49,585 bases of DNA from Verrucomicrobiaceae bacterium UBA2429 (GCA_002343505.1 DDQZ01000111.1:1-49585), one strand, 5' to 3'; counted from the stretch's first letter, positions 37,570-46,654 are shown. Numbers and translations: made by a program. Notes: a model not told the origin generated them from the letters alone.

Positions 37570-38996
37570 ATCTCCGCGCGGCGGTTGCGTGAGCGGCCCT
37601 CGGGGTCGTCACTGCCGTCGGACTTCTGGTTCGGGCTCAGCGGCTGGGTGGTGCCTAGACCCGTGGTGACAATCTGCGCGGCGCTGACTCCGAGCGCGGC
37701 GAGCTGGCTTTTCACCGACTCGGCCCGCGAGCGCGAGAGGCGCACATTGTAGTCCTCCGCCCCCTTGGCATCGGCATGGCCGGTGATTTTGAGCTTCCGG
37801 TTCGGATCCGACTTGAGCAGGCCGGCGACGATTTCGAGCTGCTTCTGAGCGCGCGGATGCAGCGCGGCCTCGTCGTACTCAAAGTACAGCGCCAGGGACT
37901 CGCCGCCGCGCGGATTGCTGACGATGGGGGTGTAGGGCACGCCCATCTTCGCGGCGGACGAGGCGTAGGAGCCGAGAATCTCGGAGAGGTTCATGCCGAC
38001 GACGCGCCACGGCTTGTCAACGCCCGCGCGCTGAAGCTCCAGTCCGAACTCGGTGGACTGCTGGAGGCCGGTGGACTGCACCTGGGCGATGACCCACGAG
38101 ACCTCCGGATTGGCGACGGTGATGATGAGCGGCTTGGCGGGCTTCAACTCATACTTGCCCTCCTCAAACACGATGCACAGGCCGATCAGGCGCTCCGCGG
38201 GCACTTTGGCCTCGTCCACAAAAATGCGGGCGCGCGCGAAGTCATGCCTGAGCAGGGCGCGCACAAAGTCGCTGGCGAAGCTCAGCGGGTCCATGCTCTC
38301 GTCCACCATGACGAGAGATGGGCGCCTCATTTCCGCCGCAGGCGGCTGGCCAGGGGCGGCGGGGGCGGGCGCCGCGCTGTCCGGCGCGGAAACGGCGGCG
38401 GCCAGCTCCTTCGGCAGATGCATCGCCACCACCTTCCAGCCCATGCGCGCGTCACGCTCAAGGTCGAGCTGGAGCCTGGCGGAATCCTCCCGGCCTGGAA
38501 TGAGCAGCGGCACGGAAACGCGCGTGCGGTTTTCGACGAGGCCGAGGATTTCCACCTGATCCTCGGAACCCGCCTTGACCTTCATGTCGAGGACCATCTT
38601 TTTCAGCACGGCGGCCACCTGCGCGGCCTGGGCGGGGTCGGAGGCGGCGGCGAGCTGCGCGGCGCGGTCAAAGTCGGCCGCTGCCAGGCTGCGCGCCATT
38701 TCCTTGCCCAGGTCCGCCGGCCTGGCAAAGCCAAACCCCGCAGGAGCGGGCGGCGGCGTCACCACCGGAGGCGGCGGCGCGGCAGGCGCGGTTTTTTCGC
38801 CAGCAGAAGGCGCGGCGGCGGGGATTTTGGGTTCCGCAAGCACCGGCGCAACGCCGCTCGCGGCAGCCTCATCGTCCATGCGCGGCTTGGTGAAGATGAA
38901 AAACACAGCCGCCCCCGCCGCCAAAGCGGCCAGGACGAGGATCACAGGCAGAAGACCGGCGGCGGAGCAGCGCCGGAGTTGGGAGTGGGTGAGCAT
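37554..38996 (-). CDS. OmpA-family peptidoglycan-binding membrane protein
   Basis: The 480-aa product has one N-terminal membrane helix (about 16-36), a Pro/Ala-rich spacer (about 45-100), and two related central regions of unknown type (about 105-200 and 225-345). The OmpA C-terminal domain is at about 375-480: LYFEYDEAALHP, then ITGHADAKGAEDYNVRLSRSRA and NRRAEIYL. OmpA domains bind peptidoglycan non-covalently, so the protein probably links the inner membrane to the wall. The ATG at 38996 precedes the membrane helix. A longer in-frame ORF to 39086 looks non-coding. The 145-bp gap to the dnaG stop shows no clear signal. Confidence 0.85.
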   Translation of the reverse strand: MLTHSQLRRCSAAGLLPVILVLAALAAGAAVFFIFTKPRMDDEAAASGVAPVLAEPKIPAAAPSAGEKTAPAAPPPPVVTPPPAPAGFGFARPADLGKEMARSLAAADFDRAAQLAAASDPAQAAQVAAVLKKMVLDMKVKAGSEDQVEILGLVENRTRVSVPLLIPGREDSARLQLDLERDARMGWKVVAMHLPKELAAAVSAPDSAAPAPAAPGQPPAAEMRRPSLVMVDESMDPLSFASDFVRALLRHDFARARIFVDEAKVPAERLIGLCIVFEEGKYELKPAKPLIITVANPEVSWVIAQVQSTGLQQSTEFGLELQRAGVDKPWRVVGMNLSEILGSYASSAAKMGVPYTPIVSNPRGGESLALYFEYDEAALHPRAQKQLEIVAGLLKSDPNRKLKITGHADAKGAEDYNVRLSRSRAESVKSQLAALGVSAAQIVTTGLGTTQPLSPNQKSDGSDDPEGRSRNRRAEIYLDF

Positions 38997-39141
38997 GGAG
39001 CTGCGAAAAAGGTGCGGCAGCAGCAAAGATGCCATGAGCGCGCGCAAGGTCCACGAAAGTTTTTTTTGGAAAACCGCCGCCGCCACGTTCCCAGGCGGCG
39101 GAGTTTTTGAAAAACACCCATGTCAGGATGCAACCGCCGCC

Positions 39142-40968
39142 TCATTCCGCCAGCGGCGCCCCCGCGCTGATTTGGGATTGCAGCCGCGTGATCTCGCGGT
39201 GCAGCTCGACGATTTCCCGCTGGATTTCCGCCGTGTCCTCGGGGGTGATGGCGGGGCTTTTGAGCTGGGTCTTGAGACGCTGGGCGCGCAGTTTGCGGGC
39301 GCTGATCTGGAGAGAAACGAGGGCCACACGCGCGTCCTCCAGCCGGCCCGGCGGGCGCGGGCGGTGCAGCAGCCGGGTGAAGGCGGCCTCCTCGTCGCGA
39401 TCTAGCCCGGCCAGGAAGACACTGAAGGCGCTGGCATCCATCGGGTCGAAGGCGCCCTGCCACACCCGCGCGAGCATGCCGGAGCCGGGCAGCTCGGAGA
39501 GGATGTGCTCCATGCCGGTGCCGCGCAGCCAGACGAGCACCTCGGCATCCACCAGGGCCAGGTGGCAGAGCAGCAGGGAGGTCTTGTCCTGTGTGGCGAG
39601 CGGGTCGGCGCGCGCGGGAGCCTCCTCCTTGTCCTTTTTGTAGCCCGCCTTCTTTTTCTCCTCGGCATCGGCGTCCTTCACCAGCCCCAGCAGGATGTCC
39701 TCCGGCAGGTCCAGGCTGCGCGCCACGCGCTGGATGGCGGTCTGGCGCGCCAGCGGCGAGTCAAACGCGCGCAGCAGGTCCACCACCTCGCGGGCAAAGC
39801 GCACACGCTCGCGCATCTCCGTCAGGTCGCGCCGCGCGCCTGCCGCGGCCAGGTGGTGGTCGAGAAAGTCGCGCGCGTTTTTCAGCAGCCCGGCGAAGGC
39901 CTCCGGCCCGCGGTTGCGGATGAAAGTGTCGGGGTCGTCCCCCGCGGGCAAGGCGGCGACTTTGACGATCAGACCGTGCGGCGCCAGGATGCGGAAGGCC
40001 TTGGTCACCGCATCCTGCCCCGAGCTGTCCGAGTCGTAGCACAGCACCACCTCGTCCGCCTGCCGCTTCAGGGCCTGCGCGTGATACTCGGTGAACGCGG
40101 TCCCCTGCCCCGCCACCACGTTGGGAAAGCCGGCCTCATGCACCATGATCGTGTCTATCTGCCCCTCGCAGACGATGGCCTGGCCCGCCTTGGAAATGAA
40201 GCGCCGCGCCTTGTCGAAGCCAAAAAGCACCCGGCTCTTGTTGAAGATCGGCGTGTCCGAGGTGTTCAGGTACTTCGCCGTCTTCGCCTCCGGGTCGAGC
40301 AGGCGGCCGGAGAAGCCGATCACCTCGCCGTTCTCGTTGCGGATGGGGAACATCAGCCGGTGCCGGAAGCGCGGGTAAACCGCGTTGTCCTCCTCGCTCC
40401 AGCCGAGCAGCCCCGCCTCGACGAGCAAATCCCGCCCGAACTTGAAAGGCGCCGCCCACTGGCGCAAAAGCTGCAGCGAGGCCGGCGCGTAGCCGATCTC
40501 CCAGCGCTTGGCGATGTCCGACGAGATGCCCCGCCCCTTCAAATACTCCCGCGCCGGCGCCGCCAGCGGGCTGCGCAGCAGCAGGTTGTGATACCACGCC
40601 GCGATCTCCTTGTGCGCCTTGAGCATCAGCGCGCGCTGCTTCGCCGCCGCCTCCGCGTTCGCGTCCCACACCTCCTCCTGGATGCGGATGCCCGCCGCCT
40701 CCGCAAGCCGCCGCACCGCCTCCATGAAAGTCAGCCCCTCGTGCTCCATCAGCCAGCGGAAGGCCGTGCCGCTGGCCCCGCAGCCGAAGCAGTGGTAGCT
40801 GTTCGTCGAAGGGCGCACATTGAAGGAGGGGCTCTTCTCGTTGTGAAAAGGGCACAGCCCCACATAATTCGACCCCGCCCGGCGCAGCTTCACCGAGCGC
40901 CCGATGAGGTCCACGATGTTCGTGGCCGCCAGCACCTGCTGCAGAGTCTCCTCGGGGATGCGCGCCAT
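39142..40968 (-). CDS. dnaG: DNA primase
   Basis: The 608-aa product synthesises RNA primers at the replication fork. The N-terminal CHC2 zinc finger has ligands Cys39, His42, Cys60 and Cys63. The catalytic core follows, with the TOPRIM motif IVCEGQIDTI and CYDSDSSGQDA; the usual EGYMD is replaced by EGQID. A helical C-terminal region (about 440-608) is expected to bind the DnaB helicase. It starts 18 bp after the FAD-oxidoreductase stop, so the two are probably cotranscribed. The usual companions rpsU and rpoD are absent. Confidence 0.93.
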   Translation of the reverse strand: MARIPEETLQQVLAATNIVDLIGRSVKLRRAGSNYVGLCPFHNEKSPSFNVRPSTNSYHCFGCGASGTAFRWLMEHEGLTFMEAVRRLAEAAGIRIQEEVWDANAEAAAKQRALMLKAHKEIAAWYHNLLLRSPLAAPAREYLKGRGISSDIAKRWEIGYAPASLQLLRQWAAPFKFGRDLLVEAGLLGWSEEDNAVYPRFRHRLMFPIRNENGEVIGFSGRLLDPEAKTAKYLNTSDTPIFNKSRVLFGFDKARRFISKAGQAIVCEGQIDTIMVHEAGFPNVVAGQGTAFTEYHAQALKRQADEVVLCYDSDSSGQDAVTKAFRILAPHGLIVKVAALPAGDDPDTFIRNRGPEAFAGLLKNARDFLDHHLAAAGARRDLTEMRERVRFAREVVDLLRAFDSPLARQTAIQRVARSLDLPEDILLGLVKDADAEEKKKAGYKKDKEEAPARADPLATQDKTSLLLCHLALVDAEVLVWLRGTGMEHILSELPGSGMLARVWQGAFDPMDASAFSVFLAGLDRDEEAAFTRLLHRPRPPGRLEDARVALVSLQISARKLRAQRLKTQLKSPAITPEDTAEIQREIVELHREITRLQSQISAGAPLAE

Positions 40969-40986
40969 GACGGGTCAGCTCCTTGC

Positions 40987-43053
40987 TCAGGGCGCGGGCA
41001 GCCATTGGGCCGCGTCAATGATGACATGCCCCTTCGTGCCCTCGTTGCCGATCTCCACCCAGCCCGCCTTGCCCGCCTCAAAGCGGAAGCTGCCCAGCGG
41101 ATGAAAGTTGTTCCCGCCCGCCGGCTTCTGCTTTTGGTTCACCAGCACCTTCGTCTCGCCCTCCGCGTGGCGGATGGTCACAGGCACGTTCGTGGCGCGG
41201 TTCCCCAGCGCGCTGTAGGCGATGGAGACCTGATACTTGCCCGCCTTCGGCAGCTCGGGTGTGAAACGCGCGCTCTGCGCCCCCTTGTCCTTGTCACTGT
41301 CATGGCGGTAGCCGCGCTCCACAAAGCCCGGCGTCGTGTGCCCCTCGGAGTCGAAGCCCGTCAGCCGCGCCTCCGTGTCATCCACGATGATGCCCGGCAG
41401 GTCGGCCTTTTTGAAAAACGACACTTCCGGGATCGGCGGCGACTCAAAGTCCAGCACCTGCCCGTCGGCCAGCAGGCGCGCCTTGAGCTTCTCATAGCTG
41501 ACGTCCTGCACCGCCACGCCCTCCTCGATGGCCAGCACCGCCGCGCTCGCCGCGCTCTGCCCCAGCACCATGAACACCGGCTCCATGCGGATGCTGCCAA
41601 AGGCGATGTGGCTCGAGCTCAGGCACACCGGCACCAGCAGGTTCGCGCACTCCGCCGCGCGCGGGCGGATGCTGCGGTAGCTGATGGGATACGGGCGGCT
41701 GCGCACCTGCACATCCCCCTCATTGCGCACGAACCCCTCCCTCGTCACATGGCGCTGCACATTGTGCGAGTCCATGTTGTAGGCGCCCATGCCCACGCTG
41801 TCCTCCACCACCTCCAGGCGGCGGCAGTTCTTCTCCGTCATCACATAATCACTCACCATGCGCCGCGCCTCGCGCACATAGAGCTGGCGCGGCCAGTTGT
41901 CGTTGTCCAGGAACTCATCCTTTGCCAGGCCCAGCTTTTGAAAAGCCTCCCGGATGCGCTCCGGCACGCGCGGGTGGTGCGCGTAGGTCCACATCAGGCC
42001 CTTTTGCCAGTCCTCGTGCGCCTTCCAAATCTTCTCCCGCGTGGCGTAGTCCGCCTCCGGGTAGTCCCAGTTCATGCCGATGAAGTCCGTGCTGACGGCG
42101 AAGTTGTTGTTCGTGTCCGTCTTGCGGTTCGGCATCCAGGCCGGCGCCCACGAGACGCGCTCGTCCCCCGCCTCCACATTGCGCAGCGCCAGCTCGAACA
42201 TGCGCTCGTCATAGTTCGCGGGCTTCTCCCACGCGCGTTTGTTTTCCGGATCGTCCGTCGTACACATGCGGAAGTTGTAGGCCTGCACCTTGCGGTCGCC
42301 GCTGAACTCCGCGCCCGGGTCGGTCTCGATGCCCGGCAGCAGGCCGCTGGAGGGATCGCCCGGCTTCACATACGGGTCCACATTCACCTTGAACTGGTGG
42401 TGATGGCTGTGGCCCGCCTGCACGCCGTTGAGCGTCTCGCCGTACACGCTGTTCGCCTCGCGCCCCACATGGCAGCTCACGCCCGCCTTCGCCATCAGGT
42501 CGCCCTCATAGGTGGCGTCAATGAACATGCTGCCCGTGAAGGCGCGCCCGCTCTCCATGACGATGCGCGTGATGCGCGCGCCCTCCTTCACCACGCCGTT
42601 TTTCAGGTCCAGCCGCTCCCCGCGCACCACCGTCACCTTGTCCTTCACCGTCTCCAGCATCGCGTCATAAATCTCCGAGGCCGCCTTCGGCTCGAAGGTC
42701 CACATCGTGTCCTCGCCGCCCGTGTTTCCGTGCGGCTTGCGCGCGAAGTAGGCCTCCCGCGTCTCCTGCCTCCACCTCGCCGCGTCGCTGTAGTATTGGA
42801 AGACCCTTTGATAAAACTCCCGCGACATGCCGCCGATGGCGCGCTTGTTGCCGATGTCTGTGGCCCCCAGGCCGCCTGTCGTCAGCCCGCCCAGGAACTG
42901 CGTCGGCTCGATGAGGATGGCCGTCTTCCCCTGACGCGCCGTCTGAATCGCCGCCGTGATGCCGCCGGAGGTGCCGCCGTAAACGACCACATCCGCCACA
43001 TCCGCGGCACCGGCCAGAAGGGGGAGGAAAACGAGAAAGGTTGGGATTCGCAT
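40987..43053 (-). CDS. Secreted FAD-dependent oxidoreductase
   Basis: The 688-aa product has a signal peptide (1-17, LLAGA). A GxGxxG-type dinucleotide site in variant form follows (VVYGGTSGGITAAI, 23-36), then an ILIEPTQFLGGLTTGG segment and the IDATYEGDLMAKAG motif of the FAD_oxidored family (PF12831 type). The C-terminal part (about 540-688) is a beta-rich module like the one attached to secreted polysaccharide-lyase-type enzymes. Such proteins are often annotated 'xanthan lyase' in this phylum, but the fold is that of an oxidoreductase and the substrate is unknown. The gene is followed closely by dnaG. Confidence 0.8.
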   Translation of the reverse strand: MRIPTFLVFLPLLAGAADVADVVVYGGTSGGITAAIQTARQGKTAILIEPTQFLGGLTTGGLGATDIGNKRAIGGMSREFYQRVFQYYSDAARWRQETREAYFARKPHGNTGGEDTMWTFEPKAASEIYDAMLETVKDKVTVVRGERLDLKNGVVKEGARITRIVMESGRAFTGSMFIDATYEGDLMAKAGVSCHVGREANSVYGETLNGVQAGHSHHHQFKVNVDPYVKPGDPSSGLLPGIETDPGAEFSGDRKVQAYNFRMCTTDDPENKRAWEKPANYDERMFELALRNVEAGDERVSWAPAWMPNRKTDTNNNFAVSTDFIGMNWDYPEADYATREKIWKAHEDWQKGLMWTYAHHPRVPERIREAFQKLGLAKDEFLDNDNWPRQLYVREARRMVSDYVMTEKNCRRLEVVEDSVGMGAYNMDSHNVQRHVTREGFVRNEGDVQVRSRPYPISYRSIRPRAAECANLLVPVCLSSSHIAFGSIRMEPVFMVLGQSAASAAVLAIEEGVAVQDVSYEKLKARLLADGQVLDFESPPIPEVSFFKKADLPGIIVDDTEARLTGFDSEGHTTPGFVERGYRHDSDKDKGAQSARFTPELPKAGKYQVSIAYSALGNRATNVPVTIRHAEGETKVLVNQKQKPAGGNNFHPLGSFRFEAGKAGWVEIGNEGTKGHVIIDAAQWLPAP

Positions 43054-43602
43054 GGTCCCCGATCAAAGCCGGGAAAGCGCTTTGAGGAAGCGCAAAATCA
43101 TCCCCCGCGCCATCCCCGGAGCAGCCCCGCCGCGCGCGCCGCGCATCCGCACCCGCGCGCCACTTTTCCCTTTCCCGCAATACTCCGCCCTGTGAAGCCC
43201 GAATTCCGCATCTTCCTCTCCGGCGTCTCCAGCGAGTTCGAGCCAGCGCGCCAGCTTCATTCCCAGCGCCAACCGCACGCCGACCCAGTCTCCATGCCTG
43301 ATCTCCACGGTGGAGCGCTGCCTTGTTCGTGCGACATGCCATCGCTGCACCGCAGAAGGCTGGCATGGGGTTCGCTTTCTGGCACTGGTTTTGAGCTTTG
43401 CCAAGAGCCGCCGGCAGTCTCTTCTCCGCCGGATGATGATTCTGGCCGGGGACTTGGGGGTGGCTTGGGATGTTCCCCATGATTGGCGGGTGGCTTTTTG
43501 TATTTTTGCCGCCAGGCCAGCCTGGACGCGGAGGGCGGGCGCGCCGCATTGCCGCAGCGCGGGCTTGCACGGCGGGGCGCGCTCCGGTAAAACGCGGCTG
43601 CC
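43054..43602. other. 549-bp gap without an intact gene
   Basis: The gap lies between the divergent FAD-oxidoreductase and lactonase genes. It contains a probable gene remnant (43192-43482, listed separately) and, from about 43250, GC-rich sequence with several short open frames on both strands and no start signals. None gives a recognisable protein. It may include a degenerate mobile or repeat element. Confidence 0.5.
43192..43482 (+). pseudogene. Remnant of a DUF4062/TIR-like N-terminus
   Basis: A GTG-started frame of 96 codons begins with FRIFLSGVSSEFEPAR (residues 5-20). This resembles the start of DUF4062-type domains (IFxSSxxxEF...R) at the head of large NTPase or TPR signalling and defence proteins. 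The remaining residues (from about 21) have no such pattern, are low in hydrophobic core residues, and end after 96 aa, whereas the family's proteins are far longer. The likely reading is a deleted gene of which only the first strand and helix survive. The match is from memory of the family and rests on about 16 residues, so chance is possible. Confidence 0.4.
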
Positions 43603-44631
43603 ATGAACAACCGCCGCGCTTTCCTCGCCACGCTCGCCTCCTCCGCCGCCGCTTCCGCCTTTGCCCGGGACTGGACCGGGCTGGTGCCGGAGCGTTATCC
43701 TGACCCGGATGTCATCGCGCTGGAGCCGGAGTTCTCCAGGCTCATCCAGGGGAACTCCCCCATCCGCCGCCTGCACACGGGCATGCTCTGGGCCGAGGGC
43801 CCCGCGTGGAACGGCAGCGGCAATTATCTCGTCTGGAGTGACATCCCGAACAACGCGCAACTGCGCTATCTGCCCGAGGACGGCCACGTCTCCGTGATGC
43901 GCAACAACTCCGGCAACAGCAACGGCAACACTTTTGACTGGCAGGGCCGGCAGATCAGCTTCGAGCACGCCAACCGGCGCGTGGTGCGTTACGAACTGGA
44001 CGGCAAGGTGACCGTGCTGGCGGACACCTTCGACGGCAAGCCCTTCAACGCGCCCAACGACGGCGCGGTGCATCCCGATGGCGGCCTTTGGTTCACCGAC
44101 CCCGGCTACGGCAGCATGATGGATTACGAGGGCAACAAGGGCGAGTTGCATCTCAAGGAGGCCGTGTATCGCATAGACCCCGCCGCCGGCAAGATCGAGA
44201 AAGTCACCGACGAACTCGCCAAGCCAAACGGCCTGTGCTTTTCGCCCGACTACAAGAAGCTCTATGTGGTGGACACGGGCGCGCCGAAGAACATCCTCGT
44301 CTATGATGTGGTGGACGGCGTGAAACTCGGCAAGAGCAGGGTCTTCGCCATCAACAAGGGGGCGCTGGCTGACAAGGCCGGCAAGGGCGGCTCCGACGGC
44401 GTCCGCTGTGATGTGGACGGCAACGTCTGGGCCAGCGCCGGCTGGGTGGGCGACGGCTACGATGGCGTCCACGTCTTCACCCCCGAGGGCAAGCTCATGG
44501 GCCACATCAAGCTGCCCGAGACAACCAGCAACCTCTGTTTCGGCGGCCCGAAGCGGAACCGTCTTTTCATCACGGCCAGCCAGAGCCTCTACTCGGTCCA
44601 TGTGAACACGCGCGGTGCGCACTTCTGCTGA
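43603..44631 (+). CDS. SMP-30/gluconolactonase-like protein, Tat-exported
   Basis: The 342-aa product has a twin-arginine signal (NNRRAFLATLASSAAASAFA, 2-21) and a six-bladed propeller of the SMP-30/gluconolactonase type. Signatures include LWAEGPAWN, NGNTFDWQGR, PNDGAVHPDGGLWFTDPGYG (about 152-171), KPNGLCFSPD and GSDGVRCDVDGNVWAS. Family members hydrolyse sugar lactones with one divalent metal bound by Glu, Asn and Asp. The substrate is unknown here, but the exported form suits periplasmic sugar oxidation. It ends 6 bp before sufE. Confidence 0.88.
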   Translation: MNNRRAFLATLASSAAASAFARDWTGLVPERYPDPDVIALEPEFSRLIQGNSPIRRLHTGMLWAEGPAWNGSGNYLVWSDIPNNAQLRYLPEDGHVSVMRNNSGNSNGNTFDWQGRQISFEHANRRVVRYELDGKVTVLADTFDGKPFNAPNDGAVHPDGGLWFTDPGYGSMMDYEGNKGELHLKEAVYRIDPAAGKIEKVTDELAKPNGLCFSPDYKKLYVVDTGAPKNILVYDVVDGVKLGKSRVFAINKGALADKAGKGGSDGVRCDVDGNVWASAGWVGDGYDGVHVFTPEGKLMGHIKLPETTSNLCFGGPKRNRLFITASQSLYSVHVNTRGAHFC

Positions 44632-44637
44632 GTCCGT

Positions 44638-45069
44638 ATGACCCTCGCCGAAAAACAGGCCGCGCTCATTGAGGACCTCACCCTCATCGAAAACGCCCAG
44701 GAGCGCCTCGCCGCGCTGGCCAGCTACACCGGCGGCGTGCATTTGCCCGAGCCTGAGCGCGCGGACGACCAGCTCGTACCCGGCTGCGTCTCCCGCGTCT
44801 GGCTGCACACTGCCCTCGGAGCGGAAGGACGCGCCCGCCTGCGCTGCGCGGCGGACTCGCCCATGGTCGCCGGGCTCGTGGCCCTGCTCTGCCATCTCTA
44901 CGATGACACCCCGCCCGCCGAGATCGCCGCCGTGGAGACCGATCTGTGGCGGGCCTGCGGCTTTGAGAAAATGCTCAGCCCCACGCGCCTGAACGGGCTG
45001 GCCTCGATGCGCGCGCAAATCCGCGACTGGGCCGCGAGGCAAATCCCGCTTGCCCCTTCCGCGCATTGA
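44638..45069 (+). CDS. sufE: SufE-like cysteine desulfuration protein
   Basis: The 143-aa product matches SufE/CsdE, which accepts persulfide sulfur from a cysteine desulfurase and hands it to the Fe-S scaffold. The acceptor Cys is Cys50 in LVPGCVSRVWL, the same place as in E. coli SufE. The C-terminal FEKMLSPTRLNGLASM segment is also typical. No other suf genes are near. It follows the lactonase gene by 6 bp and is followed by tRNA-Arg. Confidence 0.92.
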   Translation: MTLAEKQAALIEDLTLIENAQERLAALASYTGGVHLPEPERADDQLVPGCVSRVWLHTALGAEGRARLRCAADSPMVAGLVALLCHLYDDTPPAEIAAVETDLWRACGFEKMLSPTRLNGLASMRAQIRDWAARQIPLAPSAH

Positions 45070-45092
45070 TGCGAGAACATGCGCCCCGGCAC

Positions 45093-45167
45093 GCGCTCGT
45101 AGTTCAACGGATAGAATGGTGGTCTCCGAAGCCGCAGATTCAGGTTCGATTCCTGACGAGCGCACCA
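45093..45167 (+). tRNA. tRNA-Arg (anticodon CCG)
   Basis: The 75-nt sequence folds as a cloverleaf: acceptor GCGCTCG/CGAGCGC, a D-arm around AACGGATA, anticodon stem GTGGT/GCCGC with loop CTCCGAA, T-arm with TTCGATT, discriminator A and an encoded CCA (45165-45167). The anticodon CCG decodes the Arg codon CGG. No terminator-like T-run follows. The sequence to 45267 holds GC-rich hairpins but no gene. Confidence 0.92.
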
Positions 45168-45267
45168 TGCCGGACGGGCCGCGCACAATGACCGGCGCGG
45201 GATGGGCCCCGGCGGCTGTCTTTCACGCGGAGCGCGGTCATCGGCGCGCTGCAACCGCGGCATTGCC

Positions 45268-46239
45268 TCAGCACACGGCCAGTCCGGCGGCGCGGGTCTG
45301 GCGGAACCACTCAACATAACGCGGAATGCCGCCGGCGATGGTGGTGGAGGGCTTGAAGCCGAGATCGCGGACGGCTTTGCCAACATCGGCGGAGGTCAGC
45401 GGCACGTCTCCGGGCTGGTCGGGGAGGAGGTTGACGCGGGCTTTTTTGCCGACGGCGCTTTCGATGGCGGCGATGAGTTCGTTGAGCGTCACGGTCTGCG
45501 AGCCGCCGAGATTGAAGATGCCGCAGAGAGGTCCGGCACGGTGGTTCAGCGCGCCGATGATGCCGTCCACGATGTCGCTGATGTAGGTGTAGTCGCGCGC
45601 GGTGGTGCCGTCGCCGTATTTGTCAATGGGCAGGCCGTCCTCGATGAGGCGGGTGAACTTTGAGATGGCGAGGTCCGGGCGCTGGCGCGGGCCATAGACG
45701 GTGAAGAAGCGCAGGCAGACGGTGCGGATGCCGTGGAGGTGGCTGTAGTTGGAGCACATCTGCTCGCCGGCCATCTTGGTCATGGCATAGGGGCTGATGG
45801 TCTGGAGGATGGGATCCTCCTCGCTGAAGGGCACCTTTTTGTTCACGCCATAGACCGAGGAGCTGCTGGCGAAGACAAAGTGCCGGCAGCCGGTGCGGCG
45901 GGCGCTTTCCAGGAGGTGAAAGGTGCCCTTGATGTTCGTGTCAATGTAGAGGCCGGGCTCGGCGATGGAGGGCCGGACTCCGGCGCGCGCGGCCAGGTGG
46001 ATGACGGCGTCGAAGCGCCCCTCCTCGAAAACCCGGCTCACGAAGTCGGCGTCTGTGAGGTCGCCCTCGCGCAGCGTGACGCGGCCGGCGACAGCCTCCA
46101 GATTCCGGCGCTTGATGGCGGGGTTGTAGAAGTCGTTGAAGGAGTCCAGCACGGTGACGGTGCCCGCGCCTTCGTCCAGAAGCCGCTCCACCGTGTGGGA
46201 GCCGATGAACCCGGCGCCGCCGGTGACGAGGATGTTCAT
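45268..46239 (-). CDS. NAD-dependent sugar-nucleotide epimerase (UDP-glucuronate 4-epimerase-like)
   Basis: The 323-aa product is an extended short-chain dehydrogenase. It has the NAD site GGAGFIGS (7-14), catalytic Tyr151 and Lys155 in SPYAMTKMAGE, and the SSSVYG segment (126-131). FTVYGPRQRPDLAI and the closing GxIPRYVEWF resemble the UDP-glucuronate 4-epimerase/CapI group, but UDP-galactose 4-epimerase activity cannot be excluded. It works in the cytoplasm, supplying sugars for envelope polysaccharide. The start lies 6 bp after the thioredoxin stop, so the two are cotranscribed. Confidence 0.87.
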   Translation of the reverse strand: MNILVTGGAGFIGSHTVERLLDEGAGTVTVLDSFNDFYNPAIKRRNLEAVAGRVTLREGDLTDADFVSRVFEEGRFDAVIHLAARAGVRPSIAEPGLYIDTNIKGTFHLLESARRTGCRHFVFASSSSVYGVNKKVPFSEEDPILQTISPYAMTKMAGEQMCSNYSHLHGIRTVCLRFFTVYGPRQRPDLAISKFTRLIEDGLPIDKYGDGTTARDYTYISDIVDGIIGALNHRAGPLCGIFNLGGSQTVTLNELIAAIESAVGKKARVNLLPDQPGDVPLTSADVGKAVRDLGFKPSTTIAGGIPRYVEWFRQTRAAGLAVC

Positions 46240-46245
46240 CGGGGA

Positions 46246-46575
46246 TCAGGCCAGGGCTTCCAGGCGTTTGATCAGGGCGTCTTTGGACTGCACGCCGACC
46301 ACGGTGTCCCTGACTTCGCCATTCTTGATGAAGACCATCATTGGAATCGAGCGCACGTTGAACTGCGCGGCCAATCCGGGATTGTGATCCACGTTCACCT
46401 TGCCCACTTTGACCGCGCCGGCTTTTTCCTGCGCCAACTGGTCGAGAATGGGTCCGAGCATCCTGCACGGACCGCACCACTCAGCCCAGAAATCCACGAT
46501 CACAGGCACGTTGCTGCCGGAGATTTCGCTTTGAAAATTCGCTTCGTCGAGTGTGAGAACGGATTCGGAGGCCAT
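46246..46575 (-). CDS. trxA: Thioredoxin
   Basis: The 109-aa product is a single thioredoxin domain with WCGPC at 33-37, a buried Asp in VIVDFWAEW, and the cis-Pro in RSIPMMVF. Length is typical. It reduces protein disulfides in the cytoplasm with thioredoxin reductase. The open frame runs further upstream to 46749, but the ATG at 46575 gives the standard start. It sits between the SpoU-type methyltransferase gene (79 bp) and the epimerase gene (6 bp). Confidence 0.93.
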   Translation of the reverse strand: MASESVLTLDEANFQSEISGSNVPVIVDFWAEWCGPCRMLGPILDQLAQEKAGAVKVGKVNVDHNPGLAAQFNVRSIPMMVFIKNGEVRDTVVGVQSKDALIKRLEALA

Positions 46576-46654
46576 GATGAAAAAAACGGGGTTGAGGATG
46601 CTACGAGGCGGGAGCCGCCTTGGGACGCATGAGGTAGGCGCGGCCTTCCCCGAA

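Noticed and set aside
39505..43482. 1325-codon open frame on the + strand
   Set aside because: It is the antisense of dnaG and the FAD-oxidoreductase, rich in Arg, His, Leu and Val with no domain. Both sense genes have clear motifs.
43063..45186. 707-codon open frame on the - strand
   Set aside because: It is antisense to the SMP-30-like, sufE and tRNA-Arg genes, which are well supported.
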